From contig CP051242.1 of the NCBI GenBank assembly GCA_017795005.1, positions 2,318,976 through 2,382,975 on the forward strand: DNA of 64,000 nucleotides. Direction: 5' to 3'. The notes under the pieces were generated by a model that saw nothing but the letters and a program-made list of their open reading frames with translations, was not told the origin of the DNA and made no database searches. Each line of letters opens with the position of its first letter. Position 1 is the first letter of the stretch. Shown piece after piece: positions 17,857-26,183 of the stretch. Both the position numbers and the translations under genes were made by a program. The stretch comes from Balneolaceae bacterium (GTDB lineage: Bacteria > Bacteroidota > Rhodothermia > Balneolales > Balneolaceae).

Positions 17857-17978
17857 AACACAGTCAACGAGGACGCCACGGCAAAATCGTTGATCAGGTC
17901 ACACAAACCCCGAGACCTGGTTGTTTAGAACCCTTTCAAACCGAAAGATCTGAAGAAATGAGTTCCGGGTATTTTTTT
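17857..17978 (+). ncRNA. Candidate structured small RNA
   Basis: About 120 bases in a gap flanked by minus-strand genes. In order: a CAACGA/TCGTTG hairpin (17865-17870 with 17887-17892), a 9-bp GATCAGGTC/GACCTGGTT hairpin with two G-U pairs around 17892-17922, a CTTTC/GAAAG hairpin near 17933-17946, then ACCC/GGGT closing and a run of seven T (17972-17978). It is preceded by a good promoter on the same strand. It contains no ORF of note. I do not recognise it as tmRNA, SRP RNA, RNase P RNA or a known riboswitch. Confidence 0.5.
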
Positions 17979-17995
17979 ATGCTCTTAATTAAAGA

Positions 17996-18895
17996 TTAAA
18001 ATCTTTTTTCTTTAGCCACTTCAAACATTTGAGCATGAGCGATGACGGTTTCCTTCAATGTTGGCGCATATCCGCCGGAAAGTAATAAGGTTAAAGGTAC
18101 TTCCTTTTCAGTTATATATTCGATCACAATTCTATCTCTTTCTCTTAATCCTTCTAACGTTAATGAAAGCCTTCCAAAGTGATCCGCTTCAAGGGGATCG
18201 ATTCCTCCAAGATAAAACACTAAATCAGGTCTGAACGAACTGAATATTTTATCTAATGCCGAAATTAAGGCTTTATGATATTCTCTATCTCCTGTTTTAT
18301 CCGGTAATCCAACATCTAAATCGGATGGCGGTTTTACAAAGGGATAGTTTTTCTCTCCATGCATTGAAAAAGTAAATACTTCTTTGTCATTTTTAAAAAT
18401 TTCAGCAGTACCATTTCCCTGATGAACATCGCAATCAATTACAAGTGCAGTATTAATCCATTTCGCTCTTTGGAGAACCTTAATGGCCACGGCTACATCA
18501 TTATATACACAAAATCCTTCACCATGATCAGGCATTGCGTGATGAGTTCCTCCAGCAAGATTACCTGCTAAACCATCCTGGAGTGCCATAAACCCTGCAT
18601 TTATTGTCCCTTGAACAGCATGCCTCGACCGGACGGCCAAACTTTTGGTCCATGGAAGCCCCATTCTTCTGATTTCTTTTTTTGATAATGTACCTTCCCA
18701 AACGGCCGTCGCATACCTTGGTGTATGTGCCGTTATCAGATTTGAGATTTCAACTATTGGAGGCGCTATAACTGAATGATGATTTATGATCCCTTTTTCA
18801 GTTAGGTAGGAATGAAGCCCCTGAAATTTCTTCATGGGAAAAATATGTTCATCCGGAATAGTAGCATAATACTCGGGACAGTAACTAACTCTCAC
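17996..18895 (-). CDS. Histone deacetylase/AcuC-family amidohydrolase
   Basis: A zinc-dependent deacetylase of the arginase-deacetylase fold, 299 aa. Visible active-site residues are the His pair HH118-119 in GGTHHAMPDHGEGFC and the zinc ligands Asp156 and His158 in DCDVHQGNG. A second Asp ligand is likely in YLGGIDPLEAD. Bacterial members act on acetylated small molecules, polyamines or acetyl-lysine; the substrate here is unknown. The start overlaps the pgeF stop by 4 bases (ATGA-type). Confidence 0.88.
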   Translation of the reverse strand: MRVSYCPEYYATIPDEHIFPMKKFQGLHSYLTEKGIINHHSVIAPPIVEISNLITAHTPRYATAVWEGTLSKKEIRRMGLPWTKSLAVRSRHAVQGTINAGFMALQDGLAGNLAGGTHHAMPDHGEGFCVYNDVAVAIKVLQRAKWINTALVIDCDVHQGNGTAEIFKNDKEVFTFSMHGEKNYPFVKPPSDLDVGLPDKTGDREYHKALISALDKIFSSFRPDLVFYLGGIDPLEADHFGRLSLTLEGLRERDRIVIEYITEKEVPLTLLLSGGYAPTLKETVIAHAQMFEVAKEKRF

Positions 18896-19653
18896 TTTAA
18901 CTTATTGAGTTTGATAATCCCGACCATTCTACCACTTTTTTCTTTTTCTCGCCTATAGGAGTAGAACAGATGTTCATGATCGATGGTACATCTTTCATCA
19001 ACTTCTATATTAGTTTCTTTAATACCTGATTTAATAAGATGGTCATTAATAAGTCCTTTTAAGTCAACATGAGGTTTCTTAAAATTTACCCGGTCAATCA
19101 AATGCTCTTCAAATTTATCAGCAACTTCTTCCCCAACTTCGAAATTATGGATTGATAAACAAGGACTTACAAATACTTTGATTTTGGAAATATCTGCTCC
19201 TAATTCAACCATCTTATAAATTGTTTTCGGAACAATTTCGCCTACAGCGCCCCTCCAACCTGCATGTGCTGCACCAATCACTTTATTGACTGAATCTCCA
19301 AATAAAACAGCTCCACAATCAGCAACCTGGATTCCCAACGCAATACCCGGAGTGTTACTTACGAACGCATCTGTTTCTGCATAAATACCTCCATTTGTAA
19401 CTACTTTAACCTCTGTTTTATGTACTTGCTCTGCCAACGCAATATTCGAAGGCTTCATTCTTATTTCTTCAGCAAGCATATTCAAATTATGGAGCAGAAT
19501 ATTTTGATGTTCTTTTGAATTAAAACCAATATTTAGCCCAGGAATTAATTGATCTTCTTCTTTAAGATGTGCGTTTTTCAGGGAAAACCAGGAAAAAATT
19601 CTGGCATCATTTAGTTTTTCGGGTCTTATGAAGTCAATGTGGGAAGATTTCAT
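18892..19653 (-). CDS. pgeF: Multi-copper polyphenol oxidase-like purine nucleosidase (YfiH/LACC1 family)
   Basis: A 253-aa YfiH-family protein. The motif GAAHAGWRGAVGEIV with the upstream VADCGAVLFGD and downstream SPCLSIHNFEVGEE supply the conserved His and Cys zinc ligands. Family members are now described as purine nucleoside phosphorylase/adenosine deaminase-type enzymes, and E. coli YfiH also edits peptidoglycan precursors. It overlaps the aroE stop by 20 bases and the HDAC-like gene by 4, so the three are translated together. Confidence 0.88.
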   Translation of the reverse strand: MKSSHIDFIRPEKLNDARIFSWFSLKNAHLKEEDQLIPGLNIGFNSKEHQNILLHNLNMLAEEIRMKPSNIALAEQVHKTEVKVVTNGGIYAETDAFVSNTPGIALGIQVADCGAVLFGDSVNKVIGAAHAGWRGAVGEIVPKTIYKMVELGADISKIKVFVSPCLSIHNFEVGEEVADKFEEHLIDRVNFKKPHVDLKGLINDHLIKSGIKETNIEVDERCTIDHEHLFYSYRREKEKSGRMVGIIKLNKLK

Positions 19654-20485
19654 CGAGTTTCATTTTAATAAGTCCAATCGGAAAGTCTTTTCCTGTCCAA
19701 AGCTTAAATGATTTTGCTCCTTGATGAATAAGCATATCAATTCCGCCTATTGGAATTCCTCCTGAACGTATCGCTTGTTTTAAAAATTTAGTCTCTTTTG
19801 GATTATAGACTATATCGTAACAAAGCTTTTCTCTCAATAATTCTATCTGATCATCATTAACCGGAGATGCATCGGTATTAGGAATCATTCCTAAAGGAGT
19901 CGCATTAATAATCAACGAACTTTCTTCTGCGAAATCAGCCCAAACATCATAGCCACAGGAAATAAATTCATTTGAATCAGAATATCTTTCAGGTCTTCTT
20001 GATACCATTACTATTTCCTGAAATCCAATTGCTTTCAGTGCATAAATAATTGCTTTAGTAGCCCCTCCGGAACCAAAAACTATTGCGCGGTCAAGGTCAA
20101 CGTAATCCAGATACTCTTCAACCGGGACAGTAAAACCATAAGCATCTGTGTTATCGCCGATTAATTTGCCATTATCTTTAATAATAGTATTGATAGCGCC
20201 GATTTCTTGTGCTACTTCTGTGATTTCATCTACAATCTCAAGGAAGTTTTCTTTATGGGGGATTGTGATATTTGCTCCTAAAAAATCAGGGACGTTAAAG
20301 TGAGCAGCTAACGATGTTATTTCACTCATAGCAACTGCAACGGCATGATATTGAGCATTTAAACCATGTTGTTTTAATGCTGTACTATGCATCAAAGGAG
20401 AAACACTATGACTTACAGGGTTCCCGATTAGTAAGTAATGTGGTGAATTACTTAGTTCTGATTCTTTAAATTTTGTGAATGTCAT
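19634..20485 (-). CDS. aroE: Shikimate dehydrogenase
   Basis: Reduces 3-dehydroshikimate to shikimate with NADPH in the aromatic amino acid pathway. A 283-aa protein with NPVSHSVSPLMHSTAL (shikimate-binding serines), the catalytic Lys in NITIPHKE, the NTDAYG Asp, and the NADP loop VFGSGGATKAI. The start is the ATG 13 bases after the T-run of a terminator belonging to the SRPBCC gene upstream, so it probably has its own promoter or depends on read-through. Confidence 0.95.
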   Translation of the reverse strand: MTFTKFKESELSNSPHYLLIGNPVSHSVSPLMHSTALKQHGLNAQYHAVAVAMSEITSLAAHFNVPDFLGANITIPHKENFLEIVDEITEVAQEIGAINTIIKDNGKLIGDNTDAYGFTVPVEEYLDYVDLDRAIVFGSGGATKAIIYALKAIGFQEIVMVSRRPERYSDSNEFISCGYDVWADFAEESSLIINATPLGMIPNTDASPVNDDQIELLREKLCYDIVYNPKETKFLKQAIRSGGIPIGGIDMLIHQGAKSFKLWTGKDFPIGLIKMKLDEIFPH

Positions 20486-20497
20486 AAATATCGGGCA

Positions 20498-20527
20498 AAA
20501 AAAATGCGCATCTTATGATGCGCATTA
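20498..20527 (-). terminator. Rho-independent terminator after the SRPBCC gene
   Basis: On the minus strand the perfect stem AATGCGCATC / GATGCGCATT around a short ATAA loop is followed by eight T, just before the aroE start. It closes the 20555-21022 gene. Confidence 0.85.
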
Positions 20528-20554
20528 ACAATAAGTAAATAAATTGTGTAAAGC

Positions 20555-21022
20555 TTAAGCTGTTACTTCTTCTTCAGAAACTTCAGCTTGCTCTTCTTTG
20601 AATGTGCCTGACTCAGCAAGACTTTTGAATTTTTCAAGGTCTTTAACAAGCTGTGCCGCTGATTCTTCAATAAAAGCACCTAATTCATCAGTAGGATCGC
20701 CGAAGAAAGTTCGGTAATCAAGAGAAAACTCAACGCGTGTGCGTGTTCCATTGTCAAGTGGAGTAAATCGGATTGTTCCGGTTTGGTTGAGATTACCATT
20801 GATTGTGATCCATGCAAAACGAGTGTTTCGTAAGTTGTCGATCAAATTAGTTGTCCAAACAAATTCTTCACTTCCGATTTTAGTTTTGTATTCGAAAGTT
20901 TGAGAGTTAATTCTTTCAACTGAGTCGATGCGCTCCAGAAACTTAGGGAAGTCAACAGGGTTGCTTAATAGCTCGTAAACTTTAGCAAGAGGCAAATCAA
21001 TTTCGATTCTTTCGTGCGCCAT
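20555..21022 (-). CDS. SRPBCC (START/Bet v1-like) domain protein
   Basis: A 155-aa polyketide-cyclase/SRPBCC fold protein with the pattern IDLPLAKVYELLSNPVDFPKFL at the start of the domain, strands such as RFAWITINGNLNQTGTIRF, and a terminal amphipathic helix. An acidic tail follows (EEQAEVSEEEVTA). Such domains bind hydrophobic ligands or act as coenzyme Q-type chaperones; no specific role can be named. It stands alone between a terminator and a 168-base gap in which I see no gene. Confidence 0.75.
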   Translation of the reverse strand: MAHERIEIDLPLAKVYELLSNPVDFPKFLERIDSVERINSQTFEYKTKIGSEEFVWTTNLIDNLRNTRFAWITINGNLNQTGTIRFTPLDNGTRTRVEFSLDYRTFFGDPTDELGAFIEESAAQLVKDLEKFKSLAESGTFKEEQAEVSEEEVTA

Positions 21023-21190
21023 AATAGATATCTAGGATGTTATAATCGTTGGAATTTAACTGAGATGATCCGTTTTTCTTGGAAACAGGAAGGATTCATC
21101 CATATTGTTCTAAAATACGGATAATATGATTAAGCCTCAATGATCATTCCAGATAAAAAAATAAAATATTTTAAAGGCTTCCTTCTCTCT

Positions 21191-21796
21191 TCAATCAAGT
21201 TTTCCAGAAATCACCTTAAAGATACTTTCATGAATTTCTTCAATGGTCTTTGAAGCTTCAATAATTACAAAGCGTTTTTCTTTTTCGGCTAAATCATCAA
21301 AGCCTTTAATAACTTTGTGAAAGAATTCATCTCCTGAGCTTTCCATTCTATCCTTACTCATATTCGCTCTTCGATCATTTGATTCTTTCAAGCTAAGCCG
21401 AAGGTAAAAAGTAAAATCAGGAGCTCTGTTATGAGAAGCTATTTCATTTATATGATGAATGTTATCCAATGAAAGACTTTCTCTTCCGTATCCCTGATAC
21501 GCCGTAGTTGAGTCATAGAATCGATCTAAGATTACTACTTCTCCTCTTTCAAGAGCAGGAAGAACTTTCTCAGACACTAATTGTGATCGAGCCGAAGAGA
21601 ATAAAAGAAGTTCAGTGACGGGATCAATATCAGAATCTTTGCTTAAAAGAATAGATCTGATCTGTTCTGATAATTCGGTCCCTCCCGGTTCACGAAAAAC
21701 CTGTACAGTTTTTCCTAAAGAAGAAATTTTATCTTTTAATAAGGCTATTTGGGTTGACTTACCACTACCATCAATCCCCTCAAAAGTAATTAGCAT
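21191..21796 (-). CDS. tmk: Thymidylate kinase
   Basis: Phosphorylates dTMP to dTDP. A 201-aa P-loop kinase with EGIDGSGKST (residues 6-15), the DRFYDSTTAYQGYGR motif for dTMP binding, and the REPGG signature in which Arg contacts the phosphate. Fourteen bases separate it from the PspC gene upstream, with which it may share a transcript. Confidence 0.95.
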   Translation of the reverse strand: MLITFEGIDGSGKSTQIALLKDKISSLGKTVQVFREPGGTELSEQIRSILLSKDSDIDPVTELLLFSSARSQLVSEKVLPALERGEVVILDRFYDSTTAYQGYGRESLSLDNIHHINEIASHNRAPDFTFYLRLSLKESNDRRANMSKDRMESSGDEFFHKVIKGFDDLAEKEKRFVIIEASKTIEEIHESIFKVISGKLD

Positions 21797-21810
21797 GTAT
21801 GCCGGATGAA

Positions 21811-22554
21811 TTAAAAATCAAAATCATCCATAAGTTCGACAGGCTCTTTCGGCATTGCAAGTGATAATCCAAAATAGATTAATAAACTTGCCCCATATCC
21901 CATGAAAAATGCTGCGACAAATATAAATCGTACTACTGTAGAACTGATTCCGAAATATTTTGCTAAACCACCGCAAACACCAGCCCATTTCTTATCTGAG
22001 CGTGACTTCATTAATCTCTTAGCATGCCGATAACCGTAAGATCCCATTGCAAAATCTTCGAAGTTCGCAGAACTTGAACTGGATGTGAAATCAGAATCTA
22101 AATCGTTGCGTAAACTACTTTGCGTTTTTGTACCGGAAAATTCTGAACCATGTACATCATCCATGTTTTTTCTTGTTGATGTGGCTTTAGCTCTTCTTTT
22201 TCTGCGTTCTGCTCTTTTATTCTTTTTTTCTCTTTTTCGGTCTCCAACAAAAAACCCAAAACCAATTAAGGTTACGAGCGCTCCTCCAATTAATGGCATT
22301 GAAGAAATTGCTCCTTCCAGAAATCCGGAGAAACCTCCCTGAAATGAAATACCTATAAAACTTAAAATTGCTGAAAGAGAAAGAAAGAGCATGGACAAAC
22401 CTGCTATCGTTGCAAAGTTCCAAATACCCTTACCTGTTTCTTTAGGCTCTTCTTTTAGGAAATTTTGCATCGTATTCTGTAGTTCGAAATCATCGAACTC
22501 AAGTGATGCTGCTCCTGTTTTCGAACCTGTTTTTTGTCTGAATTTTTCTGCCAT
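21811..22554 (-). CDS. PspC-domain membrane protein
   Basis: A 247-aa protein with two central hydrophobic segments (about 45-70 and 80-100), a basic linker (KREKKNKRAERRKRRA) and a C-terminal PspC domain of the form KKWAGVCGGLAKYFGISST followed by two more hydrophobic helices. PspC proteins take part in envelope-stress responses, either as sensor or as toxin-like membrane component. It starts 43 bases after the cyclo-ligase stop. No pspA or pspF is visible. Confidence 0.85.
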   Translation of the reverse strand: MAEKFRQKTGSKTGAASLEFDDFELQNTMQNFLKEEPKETGKGIWNFATIAGLSMLFLSLSAILSFIGISFQGGFSGFLEGAISSMPLIGGALVTLIGFGFFVGDRKREKKNKRAERRKRRAKATSTRKNMDDVHGSEFSGTKTQSSLRNDLDSDFTSSSSSANFEDFAMGSYGYRHAKRLMKSRSDKKWAGVCGGLAKYFGISSTVVRFIFVAAFFMGYGASLLIYFGLSLAMPKEPVELMDDFDF

Positions 22555-22597
22555 TTTTTTTCCTCCGAGACACCGCTACGAAGGTATTAATTGATTG

Positions 22598-23173
22598 TTA
22601 CGAGTATTTAAAGCCTTTTTCAGAAATTAAGCCATTTAGTTTTTTATCAAAAGTATCAGTTGGGATATTTTTCAGAATAAATTCGTCAAACAGTAAACCG
22701 AATGACAAAGCCTTCATCTTTGAAAGAAACCGATCATAAAATCCTTTTCCATAACCAAGTCGATTTCCAGATGTATCTGCTGCTAATAAAGGAACAAATA
22801 CCAGATCAATTGATTCGGTATTAACTGACTTTTTATTTTTCGGTTCTAATACTCCCCATTTATTGGGCTCAAGATCTTTAAGAGAGTTAATTTTCACATG
22901 AGATAAAGTTTTATTCGAAAAATTTGTAATTGGGACAATTACATCCTTCCCTTTTCCCAACATTTGCTGAATTAAATCATGAGTATCAACTTCAAATCTT
23001 TCATTCATAGATATAAAACAATGAATGTATCTAGCTGATTTAAATTCTTCAGAATCTAAAATATGTTTTTTGATTTGATCAGATTTAGCCTTCCATTCTT
23101 CCAGCGATAGAGATTGCCTCTTCTCCATTATTTCCTTCCTGAGCAATGACTTTTGTTCAGAAATTGAATTCAT
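22598..23173 (-). CDS. 5-formyltetrahydrofolate cyclo-ligase
   Basis: Converts 5-formyl-THF to 5,10-methenyl-THF with ATP. A 191-aa protein with the N-terminal KSLLRKEIMEKRQSLS helix, IHCFISMNERFEVDTHDLI, and the glycine-rich folate-site motif RLGYGKGFYDRFL. It overlaps the bshC stop by one base and follows it in the same transcript. Confidence 0.93.
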   Translation of the reverse strand: MNSISEQKSLLRKEIMEKRQSLSLEEWKAKSDQIKKHILDSEEFKSARYIHCFISMNERFEVDTHDLIQQMLGKGKDVIVPITNFSNKTLSHVKINSLKDLEPNKWGVLEPKNKKSVNTESIDLVFVPLLAADTSGNRLGYGKGFYDRFLSKMKALSFGLLFDEFILKNIPTDTFDKKLNGLISEKGFKYS

Positions 23174-24783
23174 TACAGAGTTACTATATGGTGTATAGTC
23201 AGGTTCAATTCCTGTTTTTCAAAATCATTCAAAAGATTTTGAAAAACTTCAGGCCCATATTTATTCATAAAATATACCGGGCTAATCGAACGCTCTTGTA
23301 AACCATCAGGAAATAATTGTGACTTAATTTTAGCAATTCTATTGAGCTGAGTCTGCTCCTGCTGCTTAATAGATCTATAGACTTTCCCTTTAAGCTTATC
23401 CAATTCGTTTGAAAAACCAGCCACAACTTTTCCTGTAGTACCTTCAAGGGTAGGATCAATATCTTTAATGAAAGAGTTTGGCTTTTCGGCAGCCGCATCA
23501 ATGGCTTTTTTCCATTCTCCAAATACTCCTTCAATATCTTTTGAATTTGTTTGATCTACATAAGCAGCTTCTAAATCCTCGATTCGTTGATTATAACTAC
23601 ACATTTCGAATGGAAGCTTTTCAATAATGCGTTCTATTCCACTTTCAATAAGTGTAATGCTAAGACGAGGGAAAATAATTGGCATCTCTAAATCAAATAT
23701 TGGGTACAAATCCTTCATTTGACCATAATAGGCCAGTTCTCCAGGACCTGCCACATAACCTAAAGTAGGGAGTAAAACATCCTGAACAACGGGTCTGATA
23801 AACACATTTGGTGAAAAGTTTTCAGGATTTGCTTCTATCATAGATAGCAATTTATCCTCACCTACTTTTATTTCTCCTGCAACCCAATTCTCACCCGATA
23901 TATCCAGTTTTGTCCTTCTTTTATCTTTGTCAAAATAAAACAGATTGGATTCTCCGACTATTACTTGTCTGTGATATTCGTTTTCTAGCGCCTGACTTTT
24001 CAACTCTAGAGCTTTATAAACCGAAGCCCTCTCATTTATTGATGTTTTAAAAACTACTTTGCACAGATCTTTTATGGGCTTAAAATTACTTCCAACAATT
24101 AATAATCCTTCTTTTGCAAACCAGTAATTTATTAATTGAGCAAAAGCCTGGACATGCGTTTGTCCTTCTTTATAAAACTCACCTAAAGTTTTTAATAGCT
24201 CTTCTGTAAAGTCTGTTTCCTGTAATTCTGATTTAACTTTCTCTTTGAAGTCAGAGATAGAGCCAGTTATAAACTGGTCAGAAACAGGACTTCCATTCCC
24301 TCCTTCTGTTAAACCTACTTTCTTAAATTCATCATAATCCGGTATTCCAATTGAAGCTATCTCTTCAAAATCATGATCTTCATCAGCCAACCAGAATACA
24401 GGAATTACGGGCTTATTTAATTTAATCTCCCATTTTCTTGCTAATAAAATAGTAGTTATTGTTTTATAAATCGTGAAAAGAGGCCCCCCGTAAACTCCTA
24501 ACTGCTGACCCGTTACAATAACTAATGACTCTTCTGTATTAAACTTTTGAAGCTGTTTCTGTTGGTCTTCGGATATCTCTAAATAAGTATGAAACTCTTC
24601 CAAAGCTTCAACAAATTTTTGTTTCTCTTTAGGTTGTAAAACTCGCTGAGCCTTATTCTCTACATCAGAATCTTCAAAAGGATTTACAGAATAGAACTCA
24701 TCCAATGCTGAATAATCTGATAAATAGGTGTTAAATAATTTTGAAAACGGTAGTTGTTGAAATGAACAGTGATTTTTGGTCAC
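23173..24783 (-). CDS. bshC: Bacillithiol biosynthesis cysteine-adding enzyme
   Basis: Ligates cysteine to glucosaminyl malate in the last step of bacillithiol synthesis. A 536-aa protein of the expected length with VTGQQLGVYGGPLFTIYKTI, FWLADEDHDFEEIA and the YVAGPGELAYYGQ motif, and a central to C-terminal coiled-coil region. This implies bacillithiol as a low-molecular-weight thiol, as known for several Bacteroidota-group bacteria. bshA and bshB are not in the window. It lies three bases from the bifunctional nuclease gene. Confidence 0.93.
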   Translation of the reverse strand: MTKNHCSFQQLPFSKLFNTYLSDYSALDEFYSVNPFEDSDVENKAQRVLQPKEKQKFVEALEEFHTYLEISEDQQKQLQKFNTEESLVIVTGQQLGVYGGPLFTIYKTITTILLARKWEIKLNKPVIPVFWLADEDHDFEEIASIGIPDYDEFKKVGLTEGGNGSPVSDQFITGSISDFKEKVKSELQETDFTEELLKTLGEFYKEGQTHVQAFAQLINYWFAKEGLLIVGSNFKPIKDLCKVVFKTSINERASVYKALELKSQALENEYHRQVIVGESNLFYFDKDKRRTKLDISGENWVAGEIKVGEDKLLSMIEANPENFSPNVFIRPVVQDVLLPTLGYVAGPGELAYYGQMKDLYPIFDLEMPIIFPRLSITLIESGIERIIEKLPFEMCSYNQRIEDLEAAYVDQTNSKDIEGVFGEWKKAIDAAAEKPNSFIKDIDPTLEGTTGKVVAGFSNELDKLKGKVYRSIKQQEQTQLNRIAKIKSQLFPDGLQERSISPVYFMNKYGPEVFQNLLNDFEKQELNLTIHHIVTL

Positions 24784-24786
24784 AGG

Positions 24787-25347
24787 CTATCCTTTCATTT
24801 TTTGAATTTGATCACGGAGCTTCGCCGCTTTTTCATAATTTTCTGTTTCAACAGCAGTGTGAAGATCTTGCTCTAGTTTTTCAAGTTTTGATAATTCTTT
24901 GTCTGCTGTTACGTCCTTAGATTTTGAACTTTTTGAGGTTGAAGTAGTCTCTGACTCAGTCAAAATCCCCGCTTCTCCTAATACTTGCTCATTCGTATAA
25001 ATTGGGCAGCCAAACCTTACAGCAAGAGCAATTGCATCGCTGGGTCTTGCATCGACTTCATACAGTTGATCTCCTCGCTCAAAGATGATACGGGCGTAAA
25101 ATGTGCCTTCAGCTAAATCATTTATATAAACTTCTTTCACACTAGAATCGAAACTCAAAATGATGTTTTTAAGCAAATCATGAGTCATTGGTCTAGGAGG
25201 CTTGATATTCTCTAGTTCTAAAGCGATTGCCTGAGCTTCTGATGATCCAATTATAATAGGTAGTCTTCTCGCTCCTTCAGATTCTGAGAGAATAAGAGCA
25301 TAAGCACCACCACTGCTTGGGCTGGTCGAAAGACCTAAAATTTCCAT
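24787..25347 (-). CDS. Bifunctional nuclease-family protein with UVR motif
   Basis: A 186-aa protein: DUF151 domain (MEILGLSTSPSSGGAYALIL, then RRLPIIIGSSEAQAIALELE, and VDARPSDAIALAVR) followed by a C-terminal UVR motif (KLEQDLHTAVETENYEKAAK) as in UvrB/UvrC/ClpC. I chose the ATG at 25347 because it starts at the conserved MEILGLS. An in-frame ATG at 25452 would add 35 residues of no family resemblance. DUF151 members have DNase/RNase activity in plants; the bacterial role is uncertain. Confidence 0.85.
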   Translation of the reverse strand: MEILGLSTSPSSGGAYALILSESEGARRLPIIIGSSEAQAIALELENIKPPRPMTHDLLKNIILSFDSSVKEVYINDLAEGTFYARIIFERGDQLYEVDARPSDAIALAVRFGCPIYTNEQVLGEAGILTESETTSTSKSSKSKDVTADKELSKLEKLEQDLHTAVETENYEKAAKLRDQIQKMKG

Positions 25348-25581
25348 TAATATTTTACTCAATCTAAGTCCTGATTTGCCTGAATAATTTAAATTTAATG
25401 TACTGAAATTTATTAAAGTCTTAAACCGAACAACAGTCAGTTTTATCTTCACTTTCTGTGTATTGAAATAAAAAAATGTTATTTCTTATCGCATCAATTG
25501 CCTAACCCAAAGATGTGATTAATAAGTCTCAAAGTAGTACGTACTCTTAGTATAGAGTTCATTTAAACTAACGAGGACGAT

Positions 25582-26094
25582 ATGAGACATTCAAAGACAT
25601 TCATCGCAATAATTATAGGATTAATAACCGCTTCATGCATTGGGCCAACAGGACCACGCGGACCTGCAGGTCCTGGAACAGAAATTTATTCTTCCACAAT
25701 AGAAATTGTTGCTGATGAAGATTTTGGCGTTGAAGACGAATTCGTTTCTGTAGCATCTTATGGTTGGAATATTTTAGATGTTTCAACCGTCGATGAAGGA
25801 ATTGTAATGGCATACATCAGTTTTCAGGGATCTACAGCCTGGCATGCACTTCCATTAAGTACTCCATTTGAAAATGATATCGTTGTACTCCGTTATTCAT
25901 TTGATATTGAAAACTTTGACCTGATTGTTGAAGGTGAAGTTGCTAATAACAATGAAGCTAATGAAAATCTTTTTGATGGAGATGTACTCAGAGTAGTTGC
26001 AATACCTCCTTCACTTCTGTTAAAAAGTAAAGGATTAGACTATACTGATTATGATGCAGTTGTCGAAGCATATGATTTAGTCTTTAAAGATTAA
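25582..26094 (+). CDS. Lipoprotein with short collagen-like segment
   Basis: A 170-aa lipoprotein. The signal peptide ends with the lipobox ITASC (Cys at residue 19). It is followed at once by GPTGPRGPAGPG, four Gly-X-Y triplets of collagen type. The remaining 130 residues are acidic and beta-rich with no family I recognise. The triplet stretch is too short for a stable triple helix alone, so a trimerising nucleus or a rigid tether on the outer membrane is more likely. A strong terminator follows. Confidence 0.75.
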   Translation: MRHSKTFIAIIIGLITASCIGPTGPRGPAGPGTEIYSSTIEIVADEDFGVEDEFVSVASYGWNILDVSTVDEGIVMAYISFQGSTAWHALPLSTPFENDIVVLRYSFDIENFDLIVEGEVANNNEANENLFDGDVLRVVAIPPSLLLKSKGLDYTDYDAVVEAYDLVFKD

Positions 26095-26116
26095 TTTTAC
26101 TCATAGATGATCTAAA

Positions 26117-26149
26117 AGAGTTGTAATGAAAATTACAGCTCTTTTTTTA
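26117..26149 (+). terminator. Terminator after the collagen-like lipoprotein gene
   Basis: AGAGTTGTAAT / ATTACAGCTCT forms an 11-bp stem with one G-U pair, a GAAA-type loop and a run of seven T. It ends the plus-strand transcript before the RDD gene. Confidence 0.9.
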
Positions 26150-26183
26150 TTTCGGGTGATTAATTTGTTTGGTAAACTCCCGT

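Noticed and set aside
25348-25452. 35-residue N-terminal extension of the bifunctional nuclease
   Set aside because: No family similarity; conserved MEILGLS start at 25347 is preferred.
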